Assembly (NCBI GenBank): GCA_048264105.1
Contig: JBLXDJ010000003.1
Coordinates: 434,001 to 498,000 of the forward strand
Length of the DNA: 64,000 nucleotides
Direction: 5' to 3'
From: Oceanospirillum sp048264105
GTDB lineage: Bacteria; Pseudomonadota; Gammaproteobacteria; Pseudomonadales; Halomonadaceae
A program made the position numbers and the translations under genes. The notes beneath the pieces are model-generated. The model made no database searches, was not told the DNA's origin, and worked only from the letters and a program-made list of their open reading frames with translations. This document shows positions 25,475-35,018 of the stretch, piece after piece (positions within the stretch are counted from its first letter, which is position 1; the number at the start of each line of letters is the position of its first letter).

Positions 25475-25660
25475 TTAGAAAAGATCACTGTCTTCGCTGA
25501 ACATCTGATCCAGCTCTTTATCAACCTTGACCCGGATTTCATGGTCAATCTTAACATTCAGGTTGATGGTGATCGGCTCTTTAGCCCCCACCTCGATGCG
25601 CGGTGTACAGGCAGCTACAACGCTGATAACACCGGCTAAAAGTAAAAGTCTGAGTATCAT
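25475..25660 (-). CDS. ynbE: YnbE family lipoprotein
   Basis: 61 residues. Lipoprotein signal peptide with lipobox around AAC (LLLAGVISVVAACTPRIEV), then the YnbE signature PITINLNVKIDHEIRVKV and an acidic tail. Proposed to be an outer-membrane lipoprotein that stacks beta strands onto the end of YdbH to complete a periplasm-spanning lipid conduit. It overlaps the ydbH stop by four bases, so translation is coupled. Confidence 0.93.
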   Translation of the reverse strand: MILRLLLLAGVISVVAACTPRIEVGAKEPITINLNVKIDHEIRVKVDKELDQMFSEDSDLF

Positions 25661-28569
25661 TGATACATCCCTTGTGCTGATTCGCTGAGCGATTTATCGA
25701 TCTGATCGCTTAATCGCAGCGCCTTAAGTAGCGTCAGAATATTCTGTTCGCTGGTAAAATTCAGATTAACCGGCTGTGATTCTGCCCGGTTCTCACCTTT
25801 GATCGTTAATTCAGCGGTCAGCTGACCATCCGCCTCCATAGCGATGTCGCCCTGCAACAGATCATAGTGCAGGTGGTTCAGGTGCTTTAACTGACTGGCT
25901 AACACAGGTTGCTGCTGCAACATCGCCTGCCATGCCGGGTTATCCTGAAGAATGATTTCACCCTCCTTACCGATAACCTGACCCTGACGTATAGTCACAC
26001 CCTGATCACTGAGTAAAAGCGGTAGTGTACCATTGAGCAGGCCGGTTACCTTGATCTGCTTATCACCCAGAGCAATTAGCTGGCTAAGATCCAGCTTGTC
26101 CAACATCAGATCAGAGGTCTTATCTTTACTGAAGGGATAATTCAGTTGAGCCAGATGAACCGAGCCGCCCAGTGTATCCGCTGAGAACTCAGTCACCTGA
26201 GCCTGTAATGGCATACTCTCATCATTCAATACCCCGGATGCTTTAAGATCCATCCCAAGACGGGTTAGTTCCACACCTGCAAAAATCCGATCAATCGATA
26301 ACCGTGTTGGGCTCACTTGCCACTGTCCACCGGAAACAGTCGCTGCCATCGGCAGTGTGACACCGGAAAATTCATAACCTTTCGCCTGCCCCGTCAGCTG
26401 TTTAACATCCAGCGTGCCGCTGCCTTCTACCTCAGAAAGCCAGTCATCGCCACTCTGAGCAGACAGACGAAACAGTTCCTGCTTCGGAATCACCAAGGAT
26501 ACAGCAGCATCGGTCACTCCATCGGTGATCTGAGCGCCTGACGGCAACGCCATCCACTCGGCTAAGCGGGCAAGCTCGACCTGTGTTTGCGTTTCCACAC
26601 GCAGATGCTGCGGACCCAATATCAGGTCGACGCTGAATTCAGGAATCATCTTATTGGGTGCGCTGGCACGGCTACTGATCAAAGACATTTGCTCCACCAG
26701 CTGAGCATTAAACGAGCCCTCAAGCTCAGCGAGAAGCTGTGGCGTGTTTTCAGTCGCAAGAGGCCCGGAAAACTCAAAACCTGTGTTATAGGGTAAGCGG
26801 AGATTCTGCTTTAAAGCGGGATGGCGAATAAGCGTTTCTCCCTTGCCCTGATGCGTTAACGCCCAGAGAGCTTTATCAGCATTAGGATTATTCAGCCTCA
26901 AAGACCAGCTCCCCCGGTGCTGCAAAAGAGGGTACTCCAGCTGAGCAGGAGCCCAAAGCACCGCATCATCTCCCAGGGCAGGATTAAGCGAGAGTTCACT
27001 CTGTTGGATCTCCACCTGTGCCTGCTGAATAAGCGCCAGCGGTTGATCAGGTGCTGCCAGATAAGCAGGAACATCCAATGCGACATGGGTGTTCATCAGA
27101 AAACTGAGATCAAGCTTTCGGGACTGATTAGCGAACTCGGACCGGGGCTTCAGCTCTGCGGCAAAATCACCAAGCAAGGTGAATCTCAGCCTTTCCGGTG
27201 TAACACGGATCTCCGATAAGCTAATACCGACAGCCGGTGCCTGGGTGTCTTCAGGCTGCCAGCGGGCGTTAAGCCCACCAAGACGCAGCTGTTTGCTACC
27301 CGGATAGACGCTAATCGCATCACTAAGCTTAAGACTGAAGCGCCCGCCCTGCCCGAGAGACGTCGGATCAAGCCCCTTCAGCCATTGACTCTGACTACGC
27401 TCCTCATGCCCCGCCAACATCCTCAGGCAATCCCCCGGCAGCACCTGCTCAAGCGCATCACCGAATGAGAACCGGATCTGCTCCTGAGCCTCCATCTCCG
27501 TTTTTGAACTCTTATTTCCGGGGGCAGCATTGCCTGCATCGTCACCGGTCAGATAACTCAAACTTATCGAGCGGGTATCAAAGGCAAGGTTACAAGGTGC
27601 GATCCCCTGATATTCGAAAGCGGGCAGTCTGATGGCGAGATCAGCCCGCGGGGGCTTAAATAGCAGTGCCAGCCGGATATCCGCACCGGTCATCACAATC
27701 GAATGCTGCTCCAGTGACTGCTTTGCCTGTTGCAGTATTGCGCTGACAGATAACCATGGTGGCAATGCCATCAGGTTCTGAGCAAATTGGCGAGGGTGCT
27801 GCAAAGAAACATCAAGCTTGTGTTGAACCGGGCTTAACTGCCCCCGCAGATCAAACACAAATTGATTTGCGGCGCTCCCCTCTTTAACGGCCCCTTTTGA
27901 CGTGAGATTCAGCTGCCAATAAGCCGTGTCTTCTTCAGAACCAATAGCACCTCTGAAATATTGCAGGCTGATGCTGTGATCCAGCGGCAACCCCTGAATA
28001 TTTAAGGATCTGATCGTCAGGGTATGTAGCTGATACTGCTGGCGGAATGCTTCCAGCTGGACGAAAACAGCATCGAGTTGCTGGTAAAACTGCTGGTACT
28101 CAGGTCGTAGACTTAGCTCGCCTTTCTGCCAGCCGGAAAGAGGCGATGCCTCAGTGACGGCGTCATGCGGTGTAGGGCTAACAGTGCCCACAATCACCGT
28201 TTTTGGCGCGCCAGCACTTTGGGGATTGTCTTTTGACGCCGGCAACTGATCCGGCAAGCGAATATCCAGCCGATCAAGAACCAACCTGCCTGATAAGGGC
28301 CATGAAACACCCTCAACCGTCAGCGTGCTGTTTTCAGGGCCGGATAATGAGAGCTGCTTAAGTCTCTGCCAGCTTTTTAACTGAACCGACTCAAGCCGAA
28401 AACTATCTGCCGGGAAGTCTGCTAAGGGTTCTGAAAAAAAGACGTTATTAACAACGGAAGGCAGCCAGCGTTCGTGGCTGTAAGCAAGAATGGCTATAAA
28501 AAGAATCAGAGACAGAAGACAGCCCAACACAATGGCTGAACCGGTTATCAAGAGCTGCCGAAACTGCAT
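25657..28569 (-). CDS. ydbH: YdbH family AsmA-like intermembrane lipid transport protein
   Basis: 970 residues. One N-terminal transmembrane anchor (LITGSAIVLGCLLSLILFIAI) is followed by a very long beta-rich periplasmic region typical of the TamB/YhdP/YdbH group. The conserved C-terminal YdbH region includes GSVHLAQLNYPFS, LDLSQLIALGDKQIKVTGLL and GEIILQDNPAWQAML. Such proteins form hydrophobic grooves that carry phospholipids between inner and outer membranes. The operon with ynbE and ydbL supports the assignment. Length is near that of the Escherichia protein (about 880), with extra low-conservation segments in the N-terminal half. Confidence 0.92.
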   Translation of the reverse strand: MQFRQLLITGSAIVLGCLLSLILFIAILAYSHERWLPSVVNNVFFSEPLADFPADSFRLESVQLKSWQRLKQLSLSGPENSTLTVEGVSWPLSGRLVLDRLDIRLPDQLPASKDNPQSAGAPKTVIVGTVSPTPHDAVTEASPLSGWQKGELSLRPEYQQFYQQLDAVFVQLEAFRQQYQLHTLTIRSLNIQGLPLDHSISLQYFRGAIGSEEDTAYWQLNLTSKGAVKEGSAANQFVFDLRGQLSPVQHKLDVSLQHPRQFAQNLMALPPWLSVSAILQQAKQSLEQHSIVMTGADIRLALLFKPPRADLAIRLPAFEYQGIAPCNLAFDTRSISLSYLTGDDAGNAAPGNKSSKTEMEAQEQIRFSFGDALEQVLPGDCLRMLAGHEERSQSQWLKGLDPTSLGQGGRFSLKLSDAISVYPGSKQLRLGGLNARWQPEDTQAPAVGISLSEIRVTPERLRFTLLGDFAAELKPRSEFANQSRKLDLSFLMNTHVALDVPAYLAAPDQPLALIQQAQVEIQQSELSLNPALGDDAVLWAPAQLEYPLLQHRGSWSLRLNNPNADKALWALTHQGKGETLIRHPALKQNLRLPYNTGFEFSGPLATENTPQLLAELEGSFNAQLVEQMSLISSRASAPNKMIPEFSVDLILGPQHLRVETQTQVELARLAEWMALPSGAQITDGVTDAAVSLVIPKQELFRLSAQSGDDWLSEVEGSGTLDVKQLTGQAKGYEFSGVTLPMAATVSGGQWQVSPTRLSIDRIFAGVELTRLGMDLKASGVLNDESMPLQAQVTEFSADTLGGSVHLAQLNYPFSKDKTSDLMLDKLDLSQLIALGDKQIKVTGLLNGTLPLLLSDQGVTIRQGQVIGKEGEIILQDNPAWQAMLQQQPVLASQLKHLNHLHYDLLQGDIAMEADGQLTAELTIKGENRAESQPVNLNFTSEQNILTLLKALRLSDQIDKSLSESAQGMYQ

Positions 28570-28609
28570 AACGCTGCGCCCCTGTCCCTGGACAAGCTAA
28601 CGGATGCGC

Positions 28610-29383
28610 CTAAAGGCGCATCTCGATTCCCTGCTCCGCCATAAAGGCTTTGGCTTCAGGAATGGTGTGCTCACCAAAGTGGAAAATACTGGCAGCCAGT
28701 ACGGCATCTGCATGGCCTTCAGTAACACCATCGGCCAGATGCTGCAGATTACCAACACCACCAGAGGCGATCACCGGAATCGGGATCGCATTACTGATCG
28801 CCCGGGTCACTTCCAGATCAAAACCGTTTTTGGTGCCATCGCGATCCATGCTGGTCAGCAGAATCTCACCGGCACCATAGTCATTCATCTTAATCGCCCA
28901 CTCAACCGCGTCGATACCGGTTGGCTTGCGGCCACCATGGGTGAAAATCTCCCAACGACCCGGCTCACCCTCGGCACTGACACGTTTGCAGTCAATGGCA
29001 ACAACGATGCATTGGCTACCAAAGCGTTCAGCCGCTTCACGGACAAAGTCCGGATTAAATACCGCAGCAGTGTTAATGCCCACTTTGTCGGCACCGGCGT
29101 TCAGCATACGACGGATATCTTCGCAGGTACGGATACCACCACCCACGGTCAGCGGGATAAAGACCTCACTGGCGATCTCTTCCACCATGTGAACGGTGGT
29201 TTCACGGTCTTCATTACTGGCGGTGATATCAAGAAAGGTGATCTCATCCGCACCTTGTTCGTTATAGCGTTTGGCAACCTCAACCGGGTTACCGGCGTCA
29301 CGGATATCAACAAAATTCACGCCTTTAACAACGCGGCCTTTGTCCACATCCAGACAAGGAATAATTCGTTTGGCCAGTGCCAT
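28610..29383 (-). CDS. hisF: Imidazole glycerol phosphate synthase, cyclase subunit
   Basis: 257 residues, beta/alpha barrel. The start ALAKRIIPCLDVDKGRVVKG carries the catalytic aspartate in CLDV. LTVGGGIRTCEDIRRML and ILLTSMDRDGTKNGFDL (second catalytic aspartate) are also seen. It uses ammonia from HisH to convert PRFAR to imidazole glycerol phosphate and AICAR. It lies 183 bases after hisH in the same direction. The hisA gene that usually separates them is absent, and a palindromic element occupies part of the gap. Confidence 0.97.
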   Translation of the reverse strand: MALAKRIIPCLDVDKGRVVKGVNFVDIRDAGNPVEVAKRYNEQGADEITFLDITASNEDRETTVHMVEEIASEVFIPLTVGGGIRTCEDIRRMLNAGADKVGINTAAVFNPDFVREAAERFGSQCIVVAIDCKRVSAEGEPGRWEIFTHGGRKPTGIDAVEWAIKMNDYGAGEILLTSMDRDGTKNGFDLEVTRAISNAIPIPVIASGGVGNLQHLADGVTEGHADAVLAASIFHFGEHTIPEAKAFMAEQGIEMRL

Positions 29384-29469
29384 GTTCGGCTCCTGTTCTC
29401 TATAAATCCAAAGTGATGAGACGACTGAAGCGTTATGCCTGCCAAAAGCTGTATCGAATTTTATCTGTA

Positions 29470-29487
29470 GCCGCCATGGATGGCGGC
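29470..29487. repeat. Palindrome in the hisH-hisF gap
   Basis: GCCGCCAT, GG, ATGGCGGC: perfect 8-bp arms, followed by CGAG-AG-CTCG at 29491-29500. CCATGG-centred hairpins of this kind recur as intergenic repeats in related genomes. It lies where hisA would normally be. Confidence 0.5.
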
Positions 29488-29566
29488 GGGCGAGAGCTCG
29501 ATTCAGGTATGAACCGACGCACGCCAGATAAAAACGATAGCAGCCTTTATTGCGACGGGCGCTGAA

Positions 29567-30220
29567 TCATGCGCTTTTGCCATCCCATTCAGCAAAGTTC
29601 TTCAGCAGTTGCAGCCCCGCATCGTGACTCTTTTCCGGGTGGAACTGCACGGCAACCACGTTTTCGTGAGCCAGCGCCACATGGCAGGTTTTGCCATAAC
29701 GGGTTTCACCAATGACCTGAGACGGATCCGCCGCTTCCACGTAGTAGCTGTGGACAAAATAGAAGCGGGCATCATCTTCAATACCCTTCCAGATCGGGTG
29801 GTTGCGGGTGTGTTTAACCCGATTCCAACCCATGTGAGGTACTTTCAGTTTTTCGCCATTGTCATCTGTCAGCGGATCACCGAAGAAGCGCACATGGCCT
29901 TCAAACTGTCCCAGACAAGGCACGCCACCGTTTTCTTCGCTGTCCTGCATCAACGCCTGATAACCCACGCAGATACCGAGGAAAGGTTTACCGGAAGCGA
30001 TATTTTCCTGCACGACTTTATCCACACCCAGGCGACGAATCTCCGCCATGCAATCGCGGATAGCACCCACACCGGGCAGCACCACATGCTCGGCGTTACG
30101 GATCACTTCCGGATCAGAAGTCACCACCACCTGCTGATCAGTAGCCACATGCTCCAGCGCTTTCGATACAGAGTGCAGATTGCCCATGCCATAATCGATA
30201 ACAGCAATTGTCTTCATCAT
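29567..30220 (-). CDS. hisH: Imidazole glycerol phosphate synthase, glutaminase subunit
   Basis: 217 residues, class I glutamine amidotransferase. The nucleophile lies in FLGICVGYQAL, and the His-Glu pair in AVQFHPEKSHDAG. It begins TIAVIDYGMGNLHSVSKAL and has VLPGVGAI and PHMGWNRV, as in HisH. It supplies ammonia to HisF. It starts 18 bases after the hisB stop. The adjacent gene order is hisB-hisH-(gap)-hisF. Confidence 0.97.
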   Translation of the reverse strand: MMKTIAVIDYGMGNLHSVSKALEHVATDQQVVVTSDPEVIRNAEHVVLPGVGAIRDCMAEIRRLGVDKVVQENIASGKPFLGICVGYQALMQDSEENGGVPCLGQFEGHVRFFGDPLTDDNGEKLKVPHMGWNRVKHTRNHPIWKGIEDDARFYFVHSYYVEAADPSQVIGETRYGKTCHVALAHENVVAVQFHPEKSHDAGLQLLKNFAEWDGKSA

Positions 30221-30238
30221 AAGTCCTTAAATGCGCGC

Positions 30239-30832
30239 TTACAGGCTGCCTTTAGTGGATGGCATCATACCTGCCATACGCTCATCCATCGTCAGTGCCA
30301 TACGCAGGGCACGACCAAACGCTTTAAAGATGGTTTCAGCCTGATGGTGTGCGTTGTAACCCTTCAGGTTATCAATATGCAGGGTGACTCCGGCATGGTT
30401 CACAAAACCATGGAAGAACTCTGAGAACAGTTGGGTATCAAATTTACCGATGCTGCCCCGGGTAAAATCAACATTCAGACACAGCCCCGGACGTCCCGAG
30501 AAATCGATCACAACGCGGGAAAGCGCTTCGTCCAGCGGTACATAGGCATGGCCGTATCGGGTCATACCTTTTTTGTCACCCACTGCTTTGGCAAAGGCCT
30601 GACCGAGGGTAATCCCCAGATCTTCCACGGTGTGGTGATCATCGATATGCAGATCCCCTTTCGCCACGATATTCATATCAATCAGACCATGACGGGCGAT
30701 CTGGTCGATCATATGCTCCAGAAAAGGGACGCCGGTATCGATATTAAGCTTGCCGGTGCCATCTAGATTCACAGAAACCTTAATTTGGGTTTCCAGGGTG
30801 TTACGCTCTACGCTTGCGGTACGCTCCGCCAT
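30239..30832 (-). CDS. hisB: Imidazoleglycerol-phosphate dehydratase
   Basis: 197 residues from the ATG at 30832, which GGAGAA precedes; an upstream in-frame ATG at 30862 lacks conservation. It is a monofunctional IGP dehydratase without the phosphatase domain of the enteric HisB. Metal-binding motifs FLEHMIDQIARHG, DDHHTVED and a C-terminal AHHQAETIFKAFGRAL are intact. It dehydrates imidazole glycerol phosphate to imidazole acetol phosphate in histidine synthesis. It is the first gene of the local his unit. Confidence 0.97.
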   Translation of the reverse strand: MAERTASVERNTLETQIKVSVNLDGTGKLNIDTGVPFLEHMIDQIARHGLIDMNIVAKGDLHIDDHHTVEDLGITLGQAFAKAVGDKKGMTRYGHAYVPLDEALSRVVIDFSGRPGLCLNVDFTRGSIGKFDTQLFSEFFHGFVNHAGVTLHIDNLKGYNAHHQAETIFKAFGRALRMALTMDERMAGMMPSTKGSL

Positions 30833-30872
30833 GAAGATTCTCCGGAGGACTTTGTTATTCAAGAAAACGTGA

Positions 30873-30878
30873 ATTATA
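30873..30878 (-). promoter_or_regulatory. Candidate -10 element for hisB
   Basis: A perfect TATAAT on the minus strand, 41 bases before the hisB start. No strong -35 lies 16-18 bases upstream. A TACAAT at 30901-30906 points the other way toward panM. Confidence 0.4.
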
Positions 30879-30977
30879 GAGAATCTGACCTGCTATCCGC
30901 TACAATACTTCCGCAGACTCTGCGCTTTATTCATGCAAGGTGCTGCATGAGGGTCAGACCCAGCCTATTATGCACCA

Positions 30978-31014
30978 TTCAGAACGCTTTTTATGTTCAG
31001 AAAGCGCTTTTATC
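30978..31014. repeat. Imperfect tandem repeat before panM
   Basis: TTCAGAACGCTTTTTATG is followed directly by TTCAGAAAGCGCTTTTATC, ending 19 bases before the panM start codon. Confidence 0.5.
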
Positions 31015-31033
31015 TATCTTTCGGAGACGCTGT

Positions 31034-31477
31034 ATGCCCGTTTTATTAACTGTTGTTAATGACAAGACTGATCAAGCCTGTGTTGAGCAACTGGAAAAAA
31101 TCTATACCGATGCTCAGCCTGAACGTCTGGCACAGCTTCCGAATGTCGATTCTGCGAAGAGCTTTGTAGAAAATATCCTGCAAAGTGCGGATCATGATTT
31201 CTATTGCGGCCTCTTTAACGAACGCCTGATTGCAGCTCTTGTTGTCAGCAAACAGGACGATTACTGGCAGGTGAGTCACCTTTGTGTACGAAGTGTCACC
31301 CGCCGCCGGGGTGTCGGCAGCCGCCTGCTGACACTGGTCATTGAAGCTGCAAAAGCAGATAACAAAGCGATCAGGGTTCCGGCCGACGCCTTGATGACGC
31401 AGGATCATATTATTCTGCAGCGCATGGGTTACACACTGAATGAAGCGGGTGATTACTACCTGCTGGACCTGCGCTAA
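31034..31477 (+). CDS. panM: PanM/PanZ-like acetyltransferase-fold protein
   Basis: 147 residues from the ATG at 31034, with GGAG (31022-31025) upstream. It has a GNAT fold. YCGLFNERLIAAL and LCVRSVTRRRGVGSRLL closely follow the Escherichia PanM pattern (LRVREVTRRRGVGQYLL). PanM promotes self-cleavage of pro-PanD and, with acetyl-CoA, inhibits PanD, so it controls pantothenate and CoA synthesis. No panD is adjacent. A general N-acetyltransferase is the alternative, but the RRRGVG context favours PanM. Confidence 0.8.
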   Translation: MPVLLTVVNDKTDQACVEQLEKIYTDAQPERLAQLPNVDSAKSFVENILQSADHDFYCGLFNERLIAALVVSKQDDYWQVSHLCVRSVTRRRGVGSRLLTLVIEAAKADNKAIRVPADALMTQDHIILQRMGYTLNEAGDYYLLDLR

Positions 31478-31555
31478 CAGAGCAGACGAATCACGCAAAC
31501 ACGCAAACGACTTAATACCGAATAACCAAGACTGAACAACAGGGAAGGAATTAAC

Positions 31556-33772
31556 GTGCGACTCTTGTTTAAAACCCTACTTTATCTGGTGGGCCTGATC
31601 GTTCTGCTTCTTGCAGGCGTTGCGATCTATCTGACGCAGTTCTTTGATGCCAACCAGTACAAACCTCAGATTCTGGAAGCCGCTGAAAACGCGGGTGTAC
31701 CGCTGGAGATTAATGGTGAACTGAATGTCACTGTTTTTCCCCGCATCGGTCTGAACATCAATGAAGTTGCCGTTAAACTTCCCGATTCAACCGACACCAC
31801 ACTGGCATCAGTCAATCAGGTTGCGGTCTCTGTTAAAGTGATGCCACTGCTATCCGGCAGCGTGGAAGTTGACCGGGTCATTGTGGATAAACTTGAAGCT
31901 GATCTTGTTGTGGATAAGACCGGCACAGGCAACTGGCAGGCCCTGATCCCCGAAAGCTCTGACACCCCGGAAACGGCTGAAGCTCAGGCGAACGAAGGCT
32001 CGCAGGAAGCACCGGCTAATACCGATGCAGATGCAGCACCAACAGCCCTGCCTGCTATCGCGATCGGCGGCATCGATATTACCAACGCCCGCCTTAGCTT
32101 TACGGATCAACAGCAGGATATGAGTTTTGCCGTTAAGGAGCTGAACTTCACCAGTGACAATGTTCAGCTTGGCGAAAGCTTCCCCATCAGTTTCTCAACG
32201 CAGGTCTCCAGCAGCAATCCGAAGCTGGATGCCACGCTGCAGCTGAATGCCAGTGTTATGGCGGATCTGGAAAATGAGCTTTTCCGTCTGAGTGCTCTGG
32301 ATCTGCAGCTGAATGCCAACTCGCCACTCATTCCGGGCAACAAAGCTCAATTAGCCATCCAGGCTGATGCCGAAGCCAATCTTAAGCAGGACAGCGCCCG
32401 CCTTAATGCCAGCAAGATCAGCGTCAATGGTATCAATATCGCACTGAATACAGAGGTTAATCAGCTGACAACAGCTCCCGCAGTTAAAGGTGATCTGAAA
32501 ATCAGCCAGTTCAACCTGAAAGACACTTTGGCTCAACTTGAGATTGTTCTACCGGAGATGGCGCGGAAAGATGCGATGCATGCCCTGGCATTATCCGCAA
32601 ATTTTGAAGCCTCTACAGAATCAGCTGCAATCAAAAACCTGTTGATCACACTGGATGACACCCGCATTGATGGTGGCGCTTCAGTGACACTGGCTAATCA
32701 GGCGATTGTTGCCCAACTGGATATCGACAAACTTAATGCGGATCACTATCTGCCACCGGTAAAAGAAGAGGAAGAGGCTACTACAGAAGAAACAACCTCT
32801 TCAGAACCCGTACCTGAAACTGATCTGCTACCGGTTGAACTGATCAGAACACTCAATGCCGATGCTAAAATCAACCTCAATCAGTTAACGATCAAAAAGC
32901 TGGATATTTCAGATATCCAGTTGGCCGTTACCGCCAAAGATGGGGTTGTCGACCTCAGTAAAGCGAACGCCATGTTATATGACGGTAGCATTACCAATAG
33001 CGCCAGACTGGATGTCCGCCCGACACCTCTGACCATCAGCTTCCAACACAAAACCTCCGGCGTTCAGATCACCCCGATTCTGGCACAGATGGTTGAGTTT
33101 GAAGATGTAACCGGGGTCGCCAATGCCAGTGCCAACTTCAAGACCAAAACCAATCGTATTTCGACGCTAATGAGCAACCTGAACGGCAAGGTCGATTTTG
33201 ATATCCGAAATGGTGCCTTCCTGGGCACCAATCTGGCAAAAGAGATGTGCAGCGCGATAGGCGACGCTAAAAAGGCTCAGTGGTCAGCCAATACGGACTT
33301 CACTTCGCTGAAAGGCAGCATGGTCTTTAAAAACGGTGTTGGTCAGAACAAGGATATGACGATAGCAACCCCAGGCATTTTGCTGACCGGTTACGGTAAC
33401 CTGAATCTGCCTAAAGAAACTTTTGCTTATAATATGGGCGCTCAGATCACCGACGCCAACGACAAAGTCTGCACCGTTAAGAGCAACTTCAAAGCAGTTC
33501 GCTGGCCGGTTGCCTGTAAAGGCAGCTACGGTACGCCTTTTGATATCAATTGTGGACTGGACAGCAGTGCCATCGGTGACACCATCGCTAAAATTGCTGA
33601 GGCCGAAGCAAAAGCAGCCCTGGATGCCGAGAAAGCACGACTAAAAGCTGAAGCTGATGCCGAGAGAGCTCGCTTGGAAGCGGAAGCCAAGGCTAAATTG
33701 GATGCTGAAAAAGCTGCTGCCCGAAAGAAAGCGGAAGAAGAGGCCAAGAAGAAACTCAAAAGCCTGTTCTGA
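31556..33772 (+). CDS. asmA: AsmA family protein
   Basis: 738 residues. GTG start with GGGAAGGAA just upstream. An N-terminal transmembrane anchor (LLYLVGLIVLLLAGVAIYL) is followed by FDANQYKPQILEAAENAGVP, the AsmA opening. It has two acidic low-complexity stretches (about 140-165 and 403-424) and an alanine/glutamate/lysine-rich C-terminal coiled coil. The C-terminal AsmA domain has NGKVDFDIRNGAFLGTNLA. The family is implicated in outer-membrane assembly and lipid transport. Position before mutY matches Pseudomonas. It is the second AsmA-like protein in the window, besides YdbH. Confidence 0.93.
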   Translation: MRLLFKTLLYLVGLIVLLLAGVAIYLTQFFDANQYKPQILEAAENAGVPLEINGELNVTVFPRIGLNINEVAVKLPDSTDTTLASVNQVAVSVKVMPLLSGSVEVDRVIVDKLEADLVVDKTGTGNWQALIPESSDTPETAEAQANEGSQEAPANTDADAAPTALPAIAIGGIDITNARLSFTDQQQDMSFAVKELNFTSDNVQLGESFPISFSTQVSSSNPKLDATLQLNASVMADLENELFRLSALDLQLNANSPLIPGNKAQLAIQADAEANLKQDSARLNASKISVNGINIALNTEVNQLTTAPAVKGDLKISQFNLKDTLAQLEIVLPEMARKDAMHALALSANFEASTESAAIKNLLITLDDTRIDGGASVTLANQAIVAQLDIDKLNADHYLPPVKEEEEATTEETTSSEPVPETDLLPVELIRTLNADAKINLNQLTIKKLDISDIQLAVTAKDGVVDLSKANAMLYDGSITNSARLDVRPTPLTISFQHKTSGVQITPILAQMVEFEDVTGVANASANFKTKTNRISTLMSNLNGKVDFDIRNGAFLGTNLAKEMCSAIGDAKKAQWSANTDFTSLKGSMVFKNGVGQNKDMTIATPGILLTGYGNLNLPKETFAYNMGAQITDANDKVCTVKSNFKAVRWPVACKGSYGTPFDINCGLDSSAIGDTIAKIAEAEAKAALDAEKARLKAEADAERARLEAEAKAKLDAEKAAARKKAEEEAKKKLKSLF

Positions 33773-33791
33773 TAAAGCACTAAGCACGCGC

Positions 33792-33872
33792 GATTGCCTG
33801 TTTTCACTTCAGGCAATCCTTCGCTACAATGGGCTAAACCAAGTAAAAGGGTCGGGATTACCGGCCCTTTTC
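33792..33872 (+). terminator. Two hairpins after asmA
   Basis: GATTGCCTG / CAGGCAATC (33792-33818) and AAAAGGG / CCCTTTT (33845-33872). The second ends in a short T-run and is the likely terminator. A TACAAT between them (33825-33830) may be a -10 for mutY. Confidence 0.7.
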
Positions 33873-33887
33873 TGTATAACCTGATCA

Positions 33888-34970
33888 ATGCTTCAAGCAC
33901 AGGAAAATCCCTTGGATCTTTCAGTTACCCCTCATGATGCACAAAAGATCTCAGACGCCATTCTCGACTGGTACGATCTCCATGGCCGTAAATCCCTACC
34001 CTGGCAGCAGCAAAGAACCGTCTACAGGGTCTGGTTATCTGAGGTGATGCTGCAGCAAACTCAGGTCGCTACCGTTATCCCTTATTTTGAGGCCTTTATC
34101 AGCAAGTTTCCGACGGTTCAGTCCCTTGCCGAAGCGGACATTGATGAGGTTCTGCATCTGTGGACCGGACTTGGTTACTACGCCCGCGCCCGAAATCTTC
34201 ACAAATGCGCTCAGGCTATTACCGAAAAATATCAGGGTGAATTTCCTGAGGATCCGAAGCAACTCGAAGAATTACCCGGTATCGGTCGCTCAACTGCAGC
34301 GGCCATTGTTGCTCAGGCCTATAACAAACGTGCGGCTATTCTGGATGGCAATGTAAAGCGCTTTCTGGCAAGACTGCACTGCGTACCCGGTTGGCCGGGG
34401 CAGGGTAAAACCTTAAAGGCACTTTGGGAACTGGCGGAACATTACACGCCGGAAAAGAACTGTCAGGCCTACACTCAGGCCGTAATGGATATGGGAGCAT
34501 TACTCTGCACCCGCCGTAATCCCAAATGTGATTCATGCCCGATAAATAACTGGTGCGCAGCCCGAAGCACCGCCAGCCAGCATGATTTCCCTCACTCAAA
34601 ACCGAAAAAAACCAATCCGGTTCGACAAAGTAAGCTCTATCTGCTGTCGGCACCTGAGTCTGGCTATCTGCTGCTGCAACGACCACCATCCGGAATATGG
34701 GGCGGTCTCTGGAGCCTTCCGGACTCAGCAGAGGTTGAAAATCTGTTGGGCTGTATCCCTGAAAGCGGAAAACAGGAATCTCTGGAGCACAAGTTTTCTC
34801 ATTTCACACTCAATGCTGAAATTCATTATTGCCAGCTGAACTCTGACCAGAAGAAACAGCTGGAATTTAATATCAGAGAACAGGGGCAACGCTGGTACAA
34901 CCCCGAACAGCCGGATAATATCGGGCTTCCGGGACCGATACATAAGCTGCTACACGCCTTACCCTCCTGA
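33888..34970 (+). CDS. mutY: Adenine DNA glycosylase MutY
   Basis: 360 residues. It removes adenine mispaired with 8-oxoguanine. The helix-hairpin-helix and catalytic aspartate lie in LPGIGRSTAAAIVAQAY and AAILDGNVKRFLAR; glutamate in the SEVMLQQTQV segment. The iron-sulfur cluster cysteines are C-x6-C-x2-C-x5-C (CTRRNPKCDSCPINNWC). A C-terminal NUDIX-like domain (about 245-355) has PPSGIWGGLWSLP. The ATG at 33888 has no clear ribosome site; a TTG at 33912 is preceded by AGGAAAAT and may be the real start. Linked to yggX as in many gammaproteobacteria. Confidence 0.96.
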   Translation: MLQAQENPLDLSVTPHDAQKISDAILDWYDLHGRKSLPWQQQRTVYRVWLSEVMLQQTQVATVIPYFEAFISKFPTVQSLAEADIDEVLHLWTGLGYYARARNLHKCAQAITEKYQGEFPEDPKQLEELPGIGRSTAAAIVAQAYNKRAAILDGNVKRFLARLHCVPGWPGQGKTLKALWELAEHYTPEKNCQAYTQAVMDMGALLCTRRNPKCDSCPINNWCAARSTASQHDFPHSKPKKTNPVRQSKLYLLSAPESGYLLLQRPPSGIWGGLWSLPDSAEVENLLGCIPESGKQESLEHKFSHFTLNAEIHYCQLNSDQKKQLEFNIREQGQRWYNPEQPDNIGLPGPIHKLLHALPS

Positions 34971-35018
34971 GGCTTAGGCATACCAACGCCATCACGACAC
35001 CATTAATACGAGATGACT

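Noticed and set aside
29377..29565. 62-residue plus-strand frame in the hisH-hisF gap
   Set aside because: It includes the palindrome, lacks a ribosome site and has no family motif. It is not a hisA remnant.
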